Assembly (NCBI GenBank): GCA_902168185.1
Contig: CABHOV010000076.1
Location: 62,001 to 126,000 of the forward strand
Direction: 5' to 3'
DNA: 64,000 nucleotides
Source of the DNA: an uncultured Bacteroides sp.
Lineage (GTDB): Bacteria; Bacteroidota; Bacteroidia; Cytophagales; Cyclobacteriaceae
Shown here: piece by piece, positions 15,816 to 23,951 of the stretch
Position numbering within the stretch: the first letter of the stretch is position 1
Layout: each line of letters begins with the position of its first letter
The notes under the pieces: model-generated
Database searches by the model: none
The model's input: only the letters and a program-made list of their open reading frames with translations
What the model was told of the DNA's origin: nothing
Position numbers and translations under genes: made by a program

Positions 15816-17105
15816 ATGAAGATATATATCAATCCATCGCAGGAAACCTGGACTGAGCTTTCAAAACGTCCACAGCTTGAACTCGAATTCCTTGACAGCT
15901 CCGTTCGAAATGTTTTGAATCGCGTTAAGAAATCCGGTGATGACGCGTTGCGTGAGTTGACGTTGCAATATGATAAAGTATCGATTCAGGCACTTCGTGT
16001 TTCGGAAGAAGAACTTGCCGATGCAGAGAAAACGCTTTCACCATCTTTGAAAGAAGCTATCCGCACCGCGGCTGCTAACATCGAAAAATTCCACGCAGCA
16101 CAAAAACGTGATGTACTAAAAGTAGAAACAACTCCTGGAGTAATCTGCTGGCGCAAAGGTGTAGCGATTGATAAAGTAGGTATATATATACCAGGAGGTT
16201 CAGCACCTTTATTCTCTACGGTGTTGATGCTTGGTGTGCCGGCTAAACTAGCAGGCTGCAAAGAAGTAATTCTATGTTCTCCTCCAGATCAATCCGGAAA
16301 GATTAATGCCGCTATATTGTTTGCAGCGAAACTGGTTGGCGTTACCAAAATATTTAAAGCAGGAGGAGCACAAGCTATAGCCGCGATGGCGTTTGGCACT
16401 CAAAGTATACCGAAGGTGCACAAGATCTTTGGTCCGGGTAATCAATATGTAACCAAGGCCAAGCAACTCGTTATGGAGGAAGGTCTCGCGATCGATATGC
16501 CTGCGGGTCCATCGGAAGTATTGGTGATGGCAGATGAAACTGCCGAAGCATCTTTCATCGCGGCTGATCTGCTTTCGCAGGCTGAACATGGTGAAGATAG
16601 CCAGGTGATGCTGGTGCTCAACAATGAGACACTGGTGTCTTCTGTGCAAACCGAAATCGCGAAACAACTTGAAGCATTACCGCGAAAGGCAATCGCGGAG
16701 AAATCCCTTGCCAACAGTCGTGTTGTGATTCTGAATGATCAAAAGACAGCACTCGATTTTATAAATGAATACGCACCCGAACATTTAATTCTCAATATAA
16801 AAAATGCAGATGCTGTTGCGGCAGAGGTGATCAATGCCGGATCGGTATTCATTGGTAATTATTCTCCGGAGGCTATTGGTGACTATGCGTCCGGCACGAA
16901 TCATACTTTGCCTACCAACGGCTTTGCCAAAGCCTTCGCAGGTGTATCACTGGAAAGCTTTCTGAAATATATAACCTTCCAGCAACTCAGTGAGGAAGGT
17001 ATAAAGAAGCTCGGACCTGTTGTTGAGGAGATGGCGGAAGCCGAACAACTCACGGGGCACAAGCGTGCCGTGAGCGTGCGACTCGAAAAGCTGAAGCAGC
17101 TATAA
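15816..17105 (+). CDS. hisD: Histidinol dehydrogenase
   Basis: A 429-residue zinc- and NAD-dependent enzyme that oxidises histidinol to histidine in two steps. Key segments are GGSAPLFSTVLMLGVPAKLAGC, FGPGNQYVTKAKQLV, DMPAGPSEVLVMAD, SQAEHGEDSQ (with the catalytic Glu/His region) and EHLIL...NHTLPTNGFAKAFAG. Length is normal. It begins 45 bases after hisG. In this gene 9 of 12 Ile codons that follow a T-ending codon are ATA, against 2 of 17 elsewhere (counted by hand), an example of the window-wide TATA preference. Confidence 0.97.
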   Translation: MKIYINPSQETWTELSKRPQLELEFLDSSVRNVLNRVKKSGDDALRELTLQYDKVSIQALRVSEEELADAEKTLSPSLKEAIRTAAANIEKFHAAQKRDVLKVETTPGVICWRKGVAIDKVGIYIPGGSAPLFSTVLMLGVPAKLAGCKEVILCSPPDQSGKINAAILFAAKLVGVTKIFKAGGAQAIAAMAFGTQSIPKVHKIFGPGNQYVTKAKQLVMEEGLAIDMPAGPSEVLVMADETAEASFIAADLLSQAEHGEDSQVMLVLNNETLVSSVQTEIAKQLEALPRKAIAEKSLANSRVVILNDQKTALDFINEYAPEHLILNIKNADAVAAEVINAGSVFIGNYSPEAIGDYASGTNHTLPTNGFAKAFAGVSLESFLKYITFQQLSEEGIKKLGPVVEEMAEAEQLTGHKRAVSVRLEKLKQL

Positions 17106-17146
17106 AGTATATACTTACATTGACTATATAAATACTGAACACGTAC

Positions 17147-18196
17147 ATGAGTAAGAAGAAAACACTTCCGGATATCAACGCACTCGTCCGAAGAAACATC
17201 CTGACGATGAAACCGTATTCATCGGCACGGGATGAATTTAAAGGCGAAGCAGAGATATACCTGGATGCTAATGAGAATCCTTATCAATCTCCTTATAATC
17301 GCTATCCTGATCCTTTGCAATGGAACGTGAAGAAAGAATTGGCAGCGATCAAACACATAGATCCAAAACAGATTTTCCTTGGTAATGGGAGCGATGAAGC
17401 GATTGATCTCTTGATCCGTGCTTTCTGTGAACCGAACCAGGATTCTATACTCATTACAGAACCAACGTATGGCATGTACTCGGTATGTGCCGAAGTAAAT
17501 GCGGTAAATGTTCAACCCGTGTTGCTTACACCAGACTTCGATATAGATCTCGATGCTTTCCCAAGAACGTTTGATGCTACTACGAAAATAATTTTCCTGT
17601 GTAGCCCAAATAATCCTACCGGAAATTTGTTAAGCCGCGATAAAATTCTTGAAGTTCTGAAAAGATTTTACGGACTGGTAGTTATCGATGAAGCCTATAT
17701 AGATTTCGCGAAGAGTAAAAGTTTCATTGACGATCTCGCTAAATATCCGAACCTCGTGGTGCTGCAAACTTTTTCAAAAGCCTGGGGGCTTGCCGGTTTA
17801 CGCCTCGGTATGTGCTTTGCTTCCGAAGATATAATCGGCATCCTCAACAAGATCAAGTATCCTTACAATGTAAACATTCGCACACAGGAGCTTGCACTTG
17901 ACGCACTTGAAAATGTTCGCGTCATGGAAGAGTGGGTGAAAGAAATTATCAAGCAGCGCACGAAGCTCATGAAGTCGCTGGAAAAGTTATCAATCACAGA
18001 ACGTGTTTTCCCGTCCGATAGTAACTTTATACTGGTGCGCGTGAAGGATGCGCCGGCAGCCTATCAATATTTACTGGAGAACAAGATCATCGTGCGCGAC
18101 CGTTCTCGTGTGACACTGTGCTATAATTGTTTGCGTATCACAGTCGGAACACCAGAAGAAAATGACCGCCTCATTAAAGCATTGGAAGAATTATGA
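17147..18196 (+). CDS. hisC: Histidinol-phosphate aminotransferase
   Basis: A 349-residue PLP-dependent class II aminotransferase converting imidazole-acetol phosphate and glutamate to histidinol phosphate. Visible motifs are [54 protein letters not shown], and [13 protein letters not shown] with the PLP lysine. The last four bases overlap the hisB start (ATGA at 18193-18196), so the two are translationally coupled. Confidence 0.96.
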   Translation: MSKKKTLPDINALVRRNILTMKPYSSARDEFKGEAEIYLDANENPYQSPYNRYPDPLQWNVKKELAAIKHIDPKQIFLGNGSDEAIDLLIRAFCEPNQDSILITEPTYGMYSVCAEVNAVNVQPVLLTPDFDIDLDAFPRTFDATTKIIFLCSPNNPTGNLLSRDKILEVLKRFYGLVVIDEAYIDFAKSKSFIDDLAKYPNLVVLQTFSKAWGLAGLRLGMCFASEDIIGILNKIKYPYNVNIRTQELALDALENVRVMEEWVKEIIKQRTKLMKSLEKLSITERVFPSDSNFILVRVKDAPAAYQYLLENKIIVRDRSRVTLCYNCLRITVGTPEENDRLIKALEEL

Positions 18197-19308
18197 AAAG
18201 AGTATTATTCATAGACCGCGATGGCACACTGATCCTTGAACCTGCGGATGAACAAATTGATTCGTTGGAAAAGCTTGAGTACTATCCCGGTGTATTTACC
18301 TGGCTTGGAAAGATTGCTGCGGAAACAGATTTCGAATTGGTGATGGTAACAAACCAGGACGGTCTTGGTACGAGCAGTTTCCCGGAAGATACATTCTGGC
18401 CTGCGCATACGAAGATGATGAAGACGCTGGAGAATGAAGGTATATACTTTCCGAAGATCTTTATAGACAGAAGTTTTCCAAAGGAAAATAAACCAACGCG
18501 TAAACCGGGCACCGGTATGCTCACTGAATTCTTCAGCGAAGCGTATGATCTTAAAAATTCATTTGTACTCGGTGACCGGTTGACAGATGTAGAGCTCGCA
18601 AAAAATCTTGGAGCAAAAGGAATTCTCCTGAATGATGGAAGCCTCCAGGAAAAAATGACAGCGCAAAATTTGGATGCACACTGTTCACTCACAACGACCA
18701 GCTGGAAAGATATATATACTTTCCTCACCAAGCCTTCACGCAAAGCCGTTGTGAAACGTACTACAAAAGAAACAGACATTGACATTGCGATTGACCTCGA
18801 TGGAAGTGGCAAGTCCAGCATCGAAACCGGACTGGGCTTTTTTGATCACATGCTTGATCAGCTTTCCAGGCATGGAAATATAGACTTGACTATCAAAGTT
18901 AAAGGTGATCTTCACATTGATGAACATCATACTATAGAAGATACAGCATTGGCACTGGGAGAAGCTTTTCTAAAAGCACTCGGCGACAAGCGTGGTATAG
19001 AACGTTATGGTTTTTGTCTGCCAATGGATGATTGCCTGGCACAAGTCGCTATAGATTTCGGAGGCCGGCCGTGGATTGTGTGGGATGCAGAATTCAAACG
19101 TGAGAAGATCGGTGAAATGCCAACGGAAATGTTCTATCATTTCTTCAAATCGTTTTCAGATACATCAAAAAGCAATCTGAACGTTAAAGTAGAAGGAACG
19201 AACGAACACCATAAGATCGAAGCTATATTTAAAGCTTTCGCGAAAGCGATAAAGATGTCTGTAAAGAAAGAGGGTAACCAACTTCCGAGTACGAAAGGAA
19301 TTTTATAA
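18193..19308 (+). CDS. hisB: Bifunctional histidinol-phosphatase / imidazoleglycerol-phosphate dehydratase
   Basis: A 371-residue two-domain enzyme. Residues 1-165 form a HAD phosphatase (FIDRDGTLI nucleophile motif, [10 protein letters not shown], and [19 protein letters not shown]). Residues 175-371 are the dehydratase ([48 protein letters not shown]), whose two HH-x-x-E motifs bind Mn. The Cys/His zinc loop seen in the E. coli phosphatase domain is replaced by [19 protein letters not shown]; as far as I recall this is the usual form in Bacteroidota, so it is not taken as a defect. Confidence 0.97.
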   Translation: MKRVLFIDRDGTLILEPADEQIDSLEKLEYYPGVFTWLGKIAAETDFELVMVTNQDGLGTSSFPEDTFWPAHTKMMKTLENEGIYFPKIFIDRSFPKENKPTRKPGTGMLTEFFSEAYDLKNSFVLGDRLTDVELAKNLGAKGILLNDGSLQEKMTAQNLDAHCSLTTTSWKDIYTFLTKPSRKAVVKRTTKETDIDIAIDLDGSGKSSIETGLGFFDHMLDQLSRHGNIDLTIKVKGDLHIDEHHTIEDTALALGEAFLKALGDKRGIERYGFCLPMDDCLAQVAIDFGGRPWIVWDAEFKREKIGEMPTEMFYHFFKSFSDTSKSNLNVKVEGTNEHHKIEAIFKAFAKAIKMSVKKEGNQLPSTKGIL

Positions 19309-19366
19309 AGACGGATTGGCAATTTTTGTGAAGTATTACCGAGGAGCACAAGTTTAAAACACCGCT

Positions 19367-19951
19367 ATGAAGTTTGTAATCATCAAGTATAATGCAGGCA
19401 ATATACAGTCTGTCTCTTTTGCGCTGGAGCGATTGGGAATTGACTTTACGATCACTGATAATGCCGAAGAGATCATGAAAGCAGACAAGGTATTGTTTCC
19501 GGGGGTTGGTGAAGCTAGCACTACGATGGCGTACCTGCGTGATAAGAAACTTGACCAGGTAATTACCAACCTGAAACAACCCGTGCTGGGTATATGCCTG
19601 GGTATGCAACTGATGTGTAAATACTCGGAAGAAAATAATACAGATTGTATGGGTATATTTGGTGAGAGTGTAAAACTCTTTATACCAAAAGACAATTTGA
19701 AGGTACCGCACATGGGATGGAATAATTTAACACTCTCCAGTGGATGGCTCGATCCTACCATTGAAAATCAATTCGCGTATTTTGTGCACAGTTATTACGT
19801 ACCGGTCAATAGTTATACATCGGCCATCACGGAGTATATTAATCCTTTCAGTGCGGCCATGCATAAAGATAATTTTTATGCTGTTCAGTTTCACCCTGAA
19901 AAATCGGCAAAGACAGGCGAACTCGTCCTGAAAAGCTTTTTAAAAGTATAA
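19367..19951 (+). CDS. hisH: Imidazole glycerol phosphate synthase subunit HisH
   Basis: A 194-residue class I glutamine amidotransferase that supplies ammonia to HisF. The triad is visible: Cys in GICLGMQLMCKY, and His and Glu in VQFHPEKSAKTG. The HPEKS ending and the MGWNNL segment are typical of HisH. It starts 58 bases after hisB and is followed after 55 TATA-rich bases by hisA. Confidence 0.96.
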   Translation: MKFVIIKYNAGNIQSVSFALERLGIDFTITDNAEEIMKADKVLFPGVGEASTTMAYLRDKKLDQVITNLKQPVLGICLGMQLMCKYSEENNTDCMGIFGESVKLFIPKDNLKVPHMGWNNLTLSSGWLDPTIENQFAYFVHSYYVPVNSYTSAITEYINPFSAAMHKDNFYAVQFHPEKSAKTGELVLKSFLKV

Positions 19952-20006
19952 CTATATAGCAAAGTATAGCGCATTATATAAACCAGTGACCTAACGATTC
20001 AAACCC

Positions 20007-20720
20007 ATGAGAATTATTCCTGCCATCGACCTCATAGACGGTAAATGTGTACGCCTTACGCAAGGTGACTATGCACAGAAGAAGATATATAATGAAAATC
20101 CGCTTGATGTTGCAAAATCTTTTGAAGACCAGGGGCTGCAATACCTTCACCTGGTAGATTTAGATGGTGCCAAGGCGGGGAAAGTTACAAACTGGAATGT
20201 TGTTGAGAGTATAACAAAGCATACGAAGCTATCGGTAGATTTTGGTGGCGGTATCAAAACTGATGACGAGATGCAAAAGCTTTTTGATGTTGGTGTAAAG
20301 CAAGTAAACCTCGGAAGTATAGCGGTGAAGGAGCAGCAAAAAGTAATCCGGTGGATCTCTGAATTCGGTTCAGAGAAAATAATACTGAGTGCCGATGTAA
20401 AGAATAACATGATCGCAATCAGCGGATGGCAGGAAAACTCTTCGCTCCCCATTACGGGTTTCCTTCGCGACTATGTTCAGAACGGAATACAGTATGTTAC
20501 CTGTACCGATATCAGCACAGACGGTATGTTAACAGGGCCGAACATTGAACTATATAAAACATTAATCCTGAGTTTTCCACAACTTCACCTCGTAGCCAGT
20601 GGCGGTGTTAGCAACATGGACGACCTGCAGGAGCTGAGAAGAATTGGTGTAGATGGTGTGATTGTAGGCAAAGCTATTTACGAAGGCCGCGTGAAATTAG
20701 AGGAGTTAGCATTGCTGTGA
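20007..20720 (+). CDS. hisA: ProFAR isomerase HisA
   Basis: A 237-residue TIM-barrel isomerase acting on ProFAR to give PRFAR. The catalytic Asp lies in PAIDLIDGKCVRLTQGDY at the N-terminus and the partner Asp in TDISTDGMLTGPN. Phosphate-binding loops are VDFGGGI and ASGGVSNMDDLQEL. Normal length, 55 bases after hisH. Confidence 0.96.
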   Translation: MRIIPAIDLIDGKCVRLTQGDYAQKKIYNENPLDVAKSFEDQGLQYLHLVDLDGAKAGKVTNWNVVESITKHTKLSVDFGGGIKTDDEMQKLFDVGVKQVNLGSIAVKEQQKVIRWISEFGSEKIILSADVKNNMIAISGWQENSSLPITGFLRDYVQNGIQYVTCTDISTDGMLTGPNIELYKTLILSFPQLHLVASGGVSNMDDLQELRRIGVDGVIVGKAIYEGRVKLEELALL

Positions 20721-20779
20721 TCTATAGCCGCGCATATAGCAACAAGTACAAATCAATAATTTTATAAACAACGAATCCA

Positions 20780-21538
20780 GTGCTGACAAAAAGAATTATA
20801 CCCTGTCTTGATATTAAAGATGGCCGCACGGTAAAAGGTGTGAATTTTGTTAACATCCGTGATGCTGGTGATCCGGTAGAGTTGGGCACTTTGTATGCGC
20901 AGCAAGGTGCCGATGAACTTGTGTTCCTCGACATCTCTGCTACCAATGAACAGCGCAAAACTTTTGCTTCGCTGGTGCGGGATATAGCGCGCCATATAAA
21001 TATACCGTTTACAGTGGGTGGTGGTATCAGCAGCGTTGCTGATGTAGCACCATTGCTGGAGGCGGGTGCCGACAAAGTGAGTATCAATTCTGCAGCCGTA
21101 CGCAACCCGAACCTCATTGATGAACTATCGCGTGCATTCGGTGCGCAATGTATAGTACTGGCAATCGATGCGCGCAAGATCGATAACCTGTGGACAGTAC
21201 ATACACACGGGGGTAAAAATCCTACCGATAAAAAACTTTTCTCGTGGGCAAAAGAAGCTCAGGAAAGAGGTGCCGGTGAAATACTTTTTACAAGCATGGA
21301 TCACGATGGCACAAAAAGCGGCTTCGCGAATGACCCGCTTAGCAAGCTATACGAGATGCTACAAATACCGGTGATTGCTTCTGGTGGTGCAGGCACAAAA
21401 GAGCATTTTATAGATGCCTTCGTACTCGGTAAAGCCGATGCAGCATTGGCTGCGAGTATATTTCACTTTGGCGAAGTAAAAATTCCGGAACTCAAATCGT
21501 TTCTGAAGAATAAAGAAATTAATGTACGAATGAATTAG
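20780..21538 (+). CDS. hisF: Imidazole glycerol phosphate synthase subunit HisF
   Basis: A 252-residue TIM-barrel cyclase, partner of HisH. Catalytic Asp residues lie in [17 protein letters not shown] and [10 protein letters not shown]; phosphate loops are [19 protein letters not shown] and [12 protein letters not shown]. The start codon is GTG at 20780 (conserved N-terminus [11 protein letters not shown]). It lies 59 bases after hisA. Confidence 0.96.
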   Translation: MLTKRIIPCLDIKDGRTVKGVNFVNIRDAGDPVELGTLYAQQGADELVFLDISATNEQRKTFASLVRDIARHINIPFTVGGGISSVADVAPLLEAGADKVSINSAAVRNPNLIDELSRAFGAQCIVLAIDARKIDNLWTVHTHGGKNPTDKKLFSWAKEAQERGAGEILFTSMDHDGTKSGFANDPLSKLYEMLQIPVIASGGAGTKEHFIDAFVLGKADAALAASIFHFGEVKIPELKSFLKNKEINVRMN

Positions 21539-21586
21539 GCGCTTGTTCTATAGTATATATACAACCGTCAACGACAATTTTAGCAA

Positions 21587-22186
21587 ATGAAAGATCTCAC
21601 TATAAATTTCACCAAGCTCAACGGGCTTGTTCCTTGTGTAGTACAGGATGCACGCACTTCGCGTGTTCTTATGCTGGGCTTTATGAATGAAGAAGCCTAT
21701 CAGAAAACACTTCAATATAAAAAGGTAACGTTCTTTAGCAGGAGCAAACAAAGGCTTTGGACAAAGGGGGAAACTTCCGGAAACTTTCTGGAGCTTGTAG
21801 ATATATTACTGGACTGTGACCAGGATACGTTGTTGATAAAAGCGAATCCAAAAGGTCCTGCTTGTCATACGGGAGCAGACACTTGCTTCAATGAAAAGAA
21901 CGACCACTGGGATCTTTCATCTCTGGAAGCAATCATCAAAGACCGCAAGGCAAATCCGCAGGCGGGTTCTTATACCAACAAACTTCTGGAATCCGGAATT
22001 AATAAGGTTGCCCAGAAAGTCGGTGAAGAAGCTGTCGAACTTGTCATTGAAGCGAAGGATGACAACAAAGAACTTTTTCTTGGTGAAGCGTCAGACTTGC
22101 TGTACCACTACCTCGTACTCCTTACGGCCAAAGGCTATTCGTTAAATGAAGTATTGGACGTACTGAAGAAACGTCATTCAAAATAG
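21587..22186 (+). CDS. hisIE: Bifunctional phosphoribosyl-AMP cyclohydrolase / phosphoribosyl-ATP pyrophosphatase
   Basis: A 199-residue fusion carrying steps 2 and 3 of the pathway. The HisI part (residues 1-105) has FFSRSKQRLWTKGETSGN, and zinc ligands in DCDQDTLLIKANPKGPACHTG with a further Cys in DTCF. The HisE part (about 108-199) is the helical NTP pyrophosphohydrolase with QKVGEEAVELVIEAKDD and EASDLLYHYLVLL (metal-binding Glu/Asp residues). Last gene of the operon; a strong terminator follows within 20 bases. Confidence 0.96.
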   Translation: MKDLTINFTKLNGLVPCVVQDARTSRVLMLGFMNEEAYQKTLQYKKVTFFSRSKQRLWTKGETSGNFLELVDILLDCDQDTLLIKANPKGPACHTGADTCFNEKNDHWDLSSLEAIIKDRKANPQAGSYTNKLLESGINKVAQKVGEEAVELVIEAKDDNKELFLGEASDLLYHYLVLLTAKGYSLNEVLDVLKKRHSK

Positions 22187-22203
22187 ATATATACCTAAGG
22201 GAC

Positions 22204-22246
22204 AAAAATATAGGGCAACACGCAGGTGTTGCCCTATATTTTTTTT
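22204..22246. terminator. Bidirectional terminator after the his operon
   Basis: A perfect stem of about 14 bp (ATATAGGGCAACAC against GTGTTGCCCTATAT) with a 4-base loop and a run of eight T on the + strand. A shorter run of five T lies on the minus strand, so it can also serve the converging oxidoreductase gene. Confidence 0.95.
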
Positions 22247-22254
22247 AATGCGTT

Positions 22255-23739
22255 CTAAAACTTTATATCAGCATATATACCACTCATGCTTGTGCGGCAC
22301 GAGAGTTTACCCTTCAATACATCCGGTTTAAAAAGAGATTTACCCAGTAACATGCGCACGCATTCCTGTATGCCTTCTGTAATGGATGGATGCGGATGAA
22401 CACATTCCGCCAGTTCCTCTATACCTTTATTCATCCAGATCAGTAACGCCACGGCCTGAATTGCGCTGGATGCCTGATTGCCGATGATCTTCACGCCGAG
22501 TACATTCATCGGTTCATCGTTTGTAACCAACAGTTTAATGAAGCCCTGCGTATTGCGTTTTGCTATCGCACGTGGTATGCAGCTATAGTCCAGCGTCACC
22601 ACTTTATAATCTATACCTTTCTCGCGGGCTTGTGTTTCATTAAGTCCTACACCGGCAACCTCCGGACTCAGAAACATAATGGTGCTGATATTCTCGTATA
22701 CCAGCTTACGTTCAGGCTCACTGAATATTTTTTCAACGGCATAGCGTCCTTCCAGTTCGCCTACATTTACCAGAGATATATCTGCGGTAATATCGCCCAC
22801 AGCATATATATTGGATATGTTAGTCTGTGTATCGTTATCTTCAATACCGCGCTTCGAAATACTGATGTCTACATTCGGCTCCCACAGGTCTTCGTAATTT
22901 GGAATTCTACCTACCGCTACAAGCGCCTTCTCTACATTGAATACCGACTTCGTTCCATCGTTATATTCCAATTCATACTCTACACGGTCATGCTTTATTT
23001 CCATGCGGATCAAGCGCGAATTCCGGTGGATCAGCACACCGCTGTTCTCCATGTTCCGTTCAATCACACGCACCACATCTTCATCTTCAAAAGGAAGAAT
23101 GCGATCACCTTTATCAATGAGATGTACCTTCGTTTTTCCGAAGCCTGAAAATATAGTAGCATACTCGCAGCCTATAACCCCAGCTCCTACAATCACCATG
23201 CTTTCCGGAAAATCCTCCATCGCCTCAATGCCTTCACTGGTCATCACAATCTTTTCATCGATGGGCAACTCGGGAAGGTAGCGTGGCCTGCTGCCGGTAG
23301 CAAGTATAATATGATCGGCCCATACTACTTCTTTTGTACGGTCGCTATATTCGATCTCGATTTCATTTTGACTGAGCAGTTTTGCAGTGCCTTTTTTAAA
23401 TGCTAACAGATCTGCATAATGCGACTCCTTCATCATTTGCAAATGTTCTTCCAGCATGCCTTTGCGTTCATCGATCGCACGCATTACCTCAGCCTGAATC
23501 TCTTTGTAATTAATCGTGGGCACCTGCAGGTTAAATCTTTTCAGATTCTTCAGGAAGGAAGCCGTCTCGCGCGAAAGCTCCCACCACGTTTTGGATGACA
23601 AGGCACCATTTGAAACTCCGGCACCACCTACAATATTTTTTTCGATCAGAAGTGTTTTCTTTCTGAAATCCAATGCACGCATCGCAGCAGCATACCCGGA
23701 AGGTCCTGCCCCGATAACGACCAGATCATATTTCTCCAT
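22255..23739 (-). CDS. FAD/NAD(P)-dependent oxidoreductase, lipoamide dehydrogenase fold without redox disulfide
   Basis: A 494-residue flavoprotein with the full layout of the dihydrolipoamide dehydrogenase/glutathione reductase family: FAD-binding VVIGAGPSGYAAAMRA, NAD-binding MVIVGAGVIGCEYATIFSGFG, the FAD segment NIYAVGDIT, and a C-terminal dimerisation domain ending with HPHPSITEGIQE (the His-Glu pair). However, the N-terminal active-site segment reads GGAGVSNGALSSK, with Gly41 and Ala46 where the CxxxxC disulfide should be. It cannot therefore do standard disulfide exchange and may act as a transhydrogenase-like or diaphorase enzyme. Substrate unknown. It is divergent from the histidine kinase. 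Confidence 0.85.
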   Translation of the reverse strand: MEKYDLVVIGAGPSGYAAAMRALDFRKKTLLIEKNIVGGAGVSNGALSSKTWWELSRETASFLKNLKRFNLQVPTINYKEIQAEVMRAIDERKGMLEEHLQMMKESHYADLLAFKKGTAKLLSQNEIEIEYSDRTKEVVWADHIILATGSRPRYLPELPIDEKIVMTSEGIEAMEDFPESMVIVGAGVIGCEYATIFSGFGKTKVHLIDKGDRILPFEDEDVVRVIERNMENSGVLIHRNSRLIRMEIKHDRVEYELEYNDGTKSVFNVEKALVAVGRIPNYEDLWEPNVDISISKRGIEDNDTQTNISNIYAVGDITADISLVNVGELEGRYAVEKIFSEPERKLVYENISTIMFLSPEVAGVGLNETQAREKGIDYKVVTLDYSCIPRAIAKRNTQGFIKLLVTNDEPMNVLGVKIIGNQASSAIQAVALLIWMNKGIEELAECVHPHPSITEGIQECVRMLLGKSLFKPDVLKGKLSCRTSMSGIYADIKF

Positions 23740-23891
23740 AATAAAGCACGAAAGACAGTAACTATTATTTATACCCCAAGGTACACTTAACCACGTTTTA
23801 TTAAAAGGAAATTTTCATACAACAGATGATTGGTATGTCTCAAATGATTCGTAACACGGCTAGCCTTTGTCAGCATTGTGTTTTACACGAA

Positions 23892-23920
23892 TTGTTGTTA
23901 CCGTTTATTGTTTAAATTTG
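23892..23920 (+). promoter_or_regulatory. Bacteroidota-type promoter for the histidine kinase
   Basis: TTG (23892-23894), 18 bases, then TAAATTTG (23913-23920), a perfect match to the TAnnTTTG -7 box. It lies 31 bases upstream of the kinase start. Confidence 0.7.
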
Positions 23921-23951
23921 GAACAAAGCCCTTAATCGCTTGGTTTTTTGG

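Noticed and set aside
18193-19308. HisB phosphatase domain lacking the Cys/His zinc loop of the E. coli enzyme
   Set aside because: The replacement segment ([19 protein letters not shown]) looks like the normal form in Bacteroidota and all catalytic motifs are present, so it is not reported as a defect.
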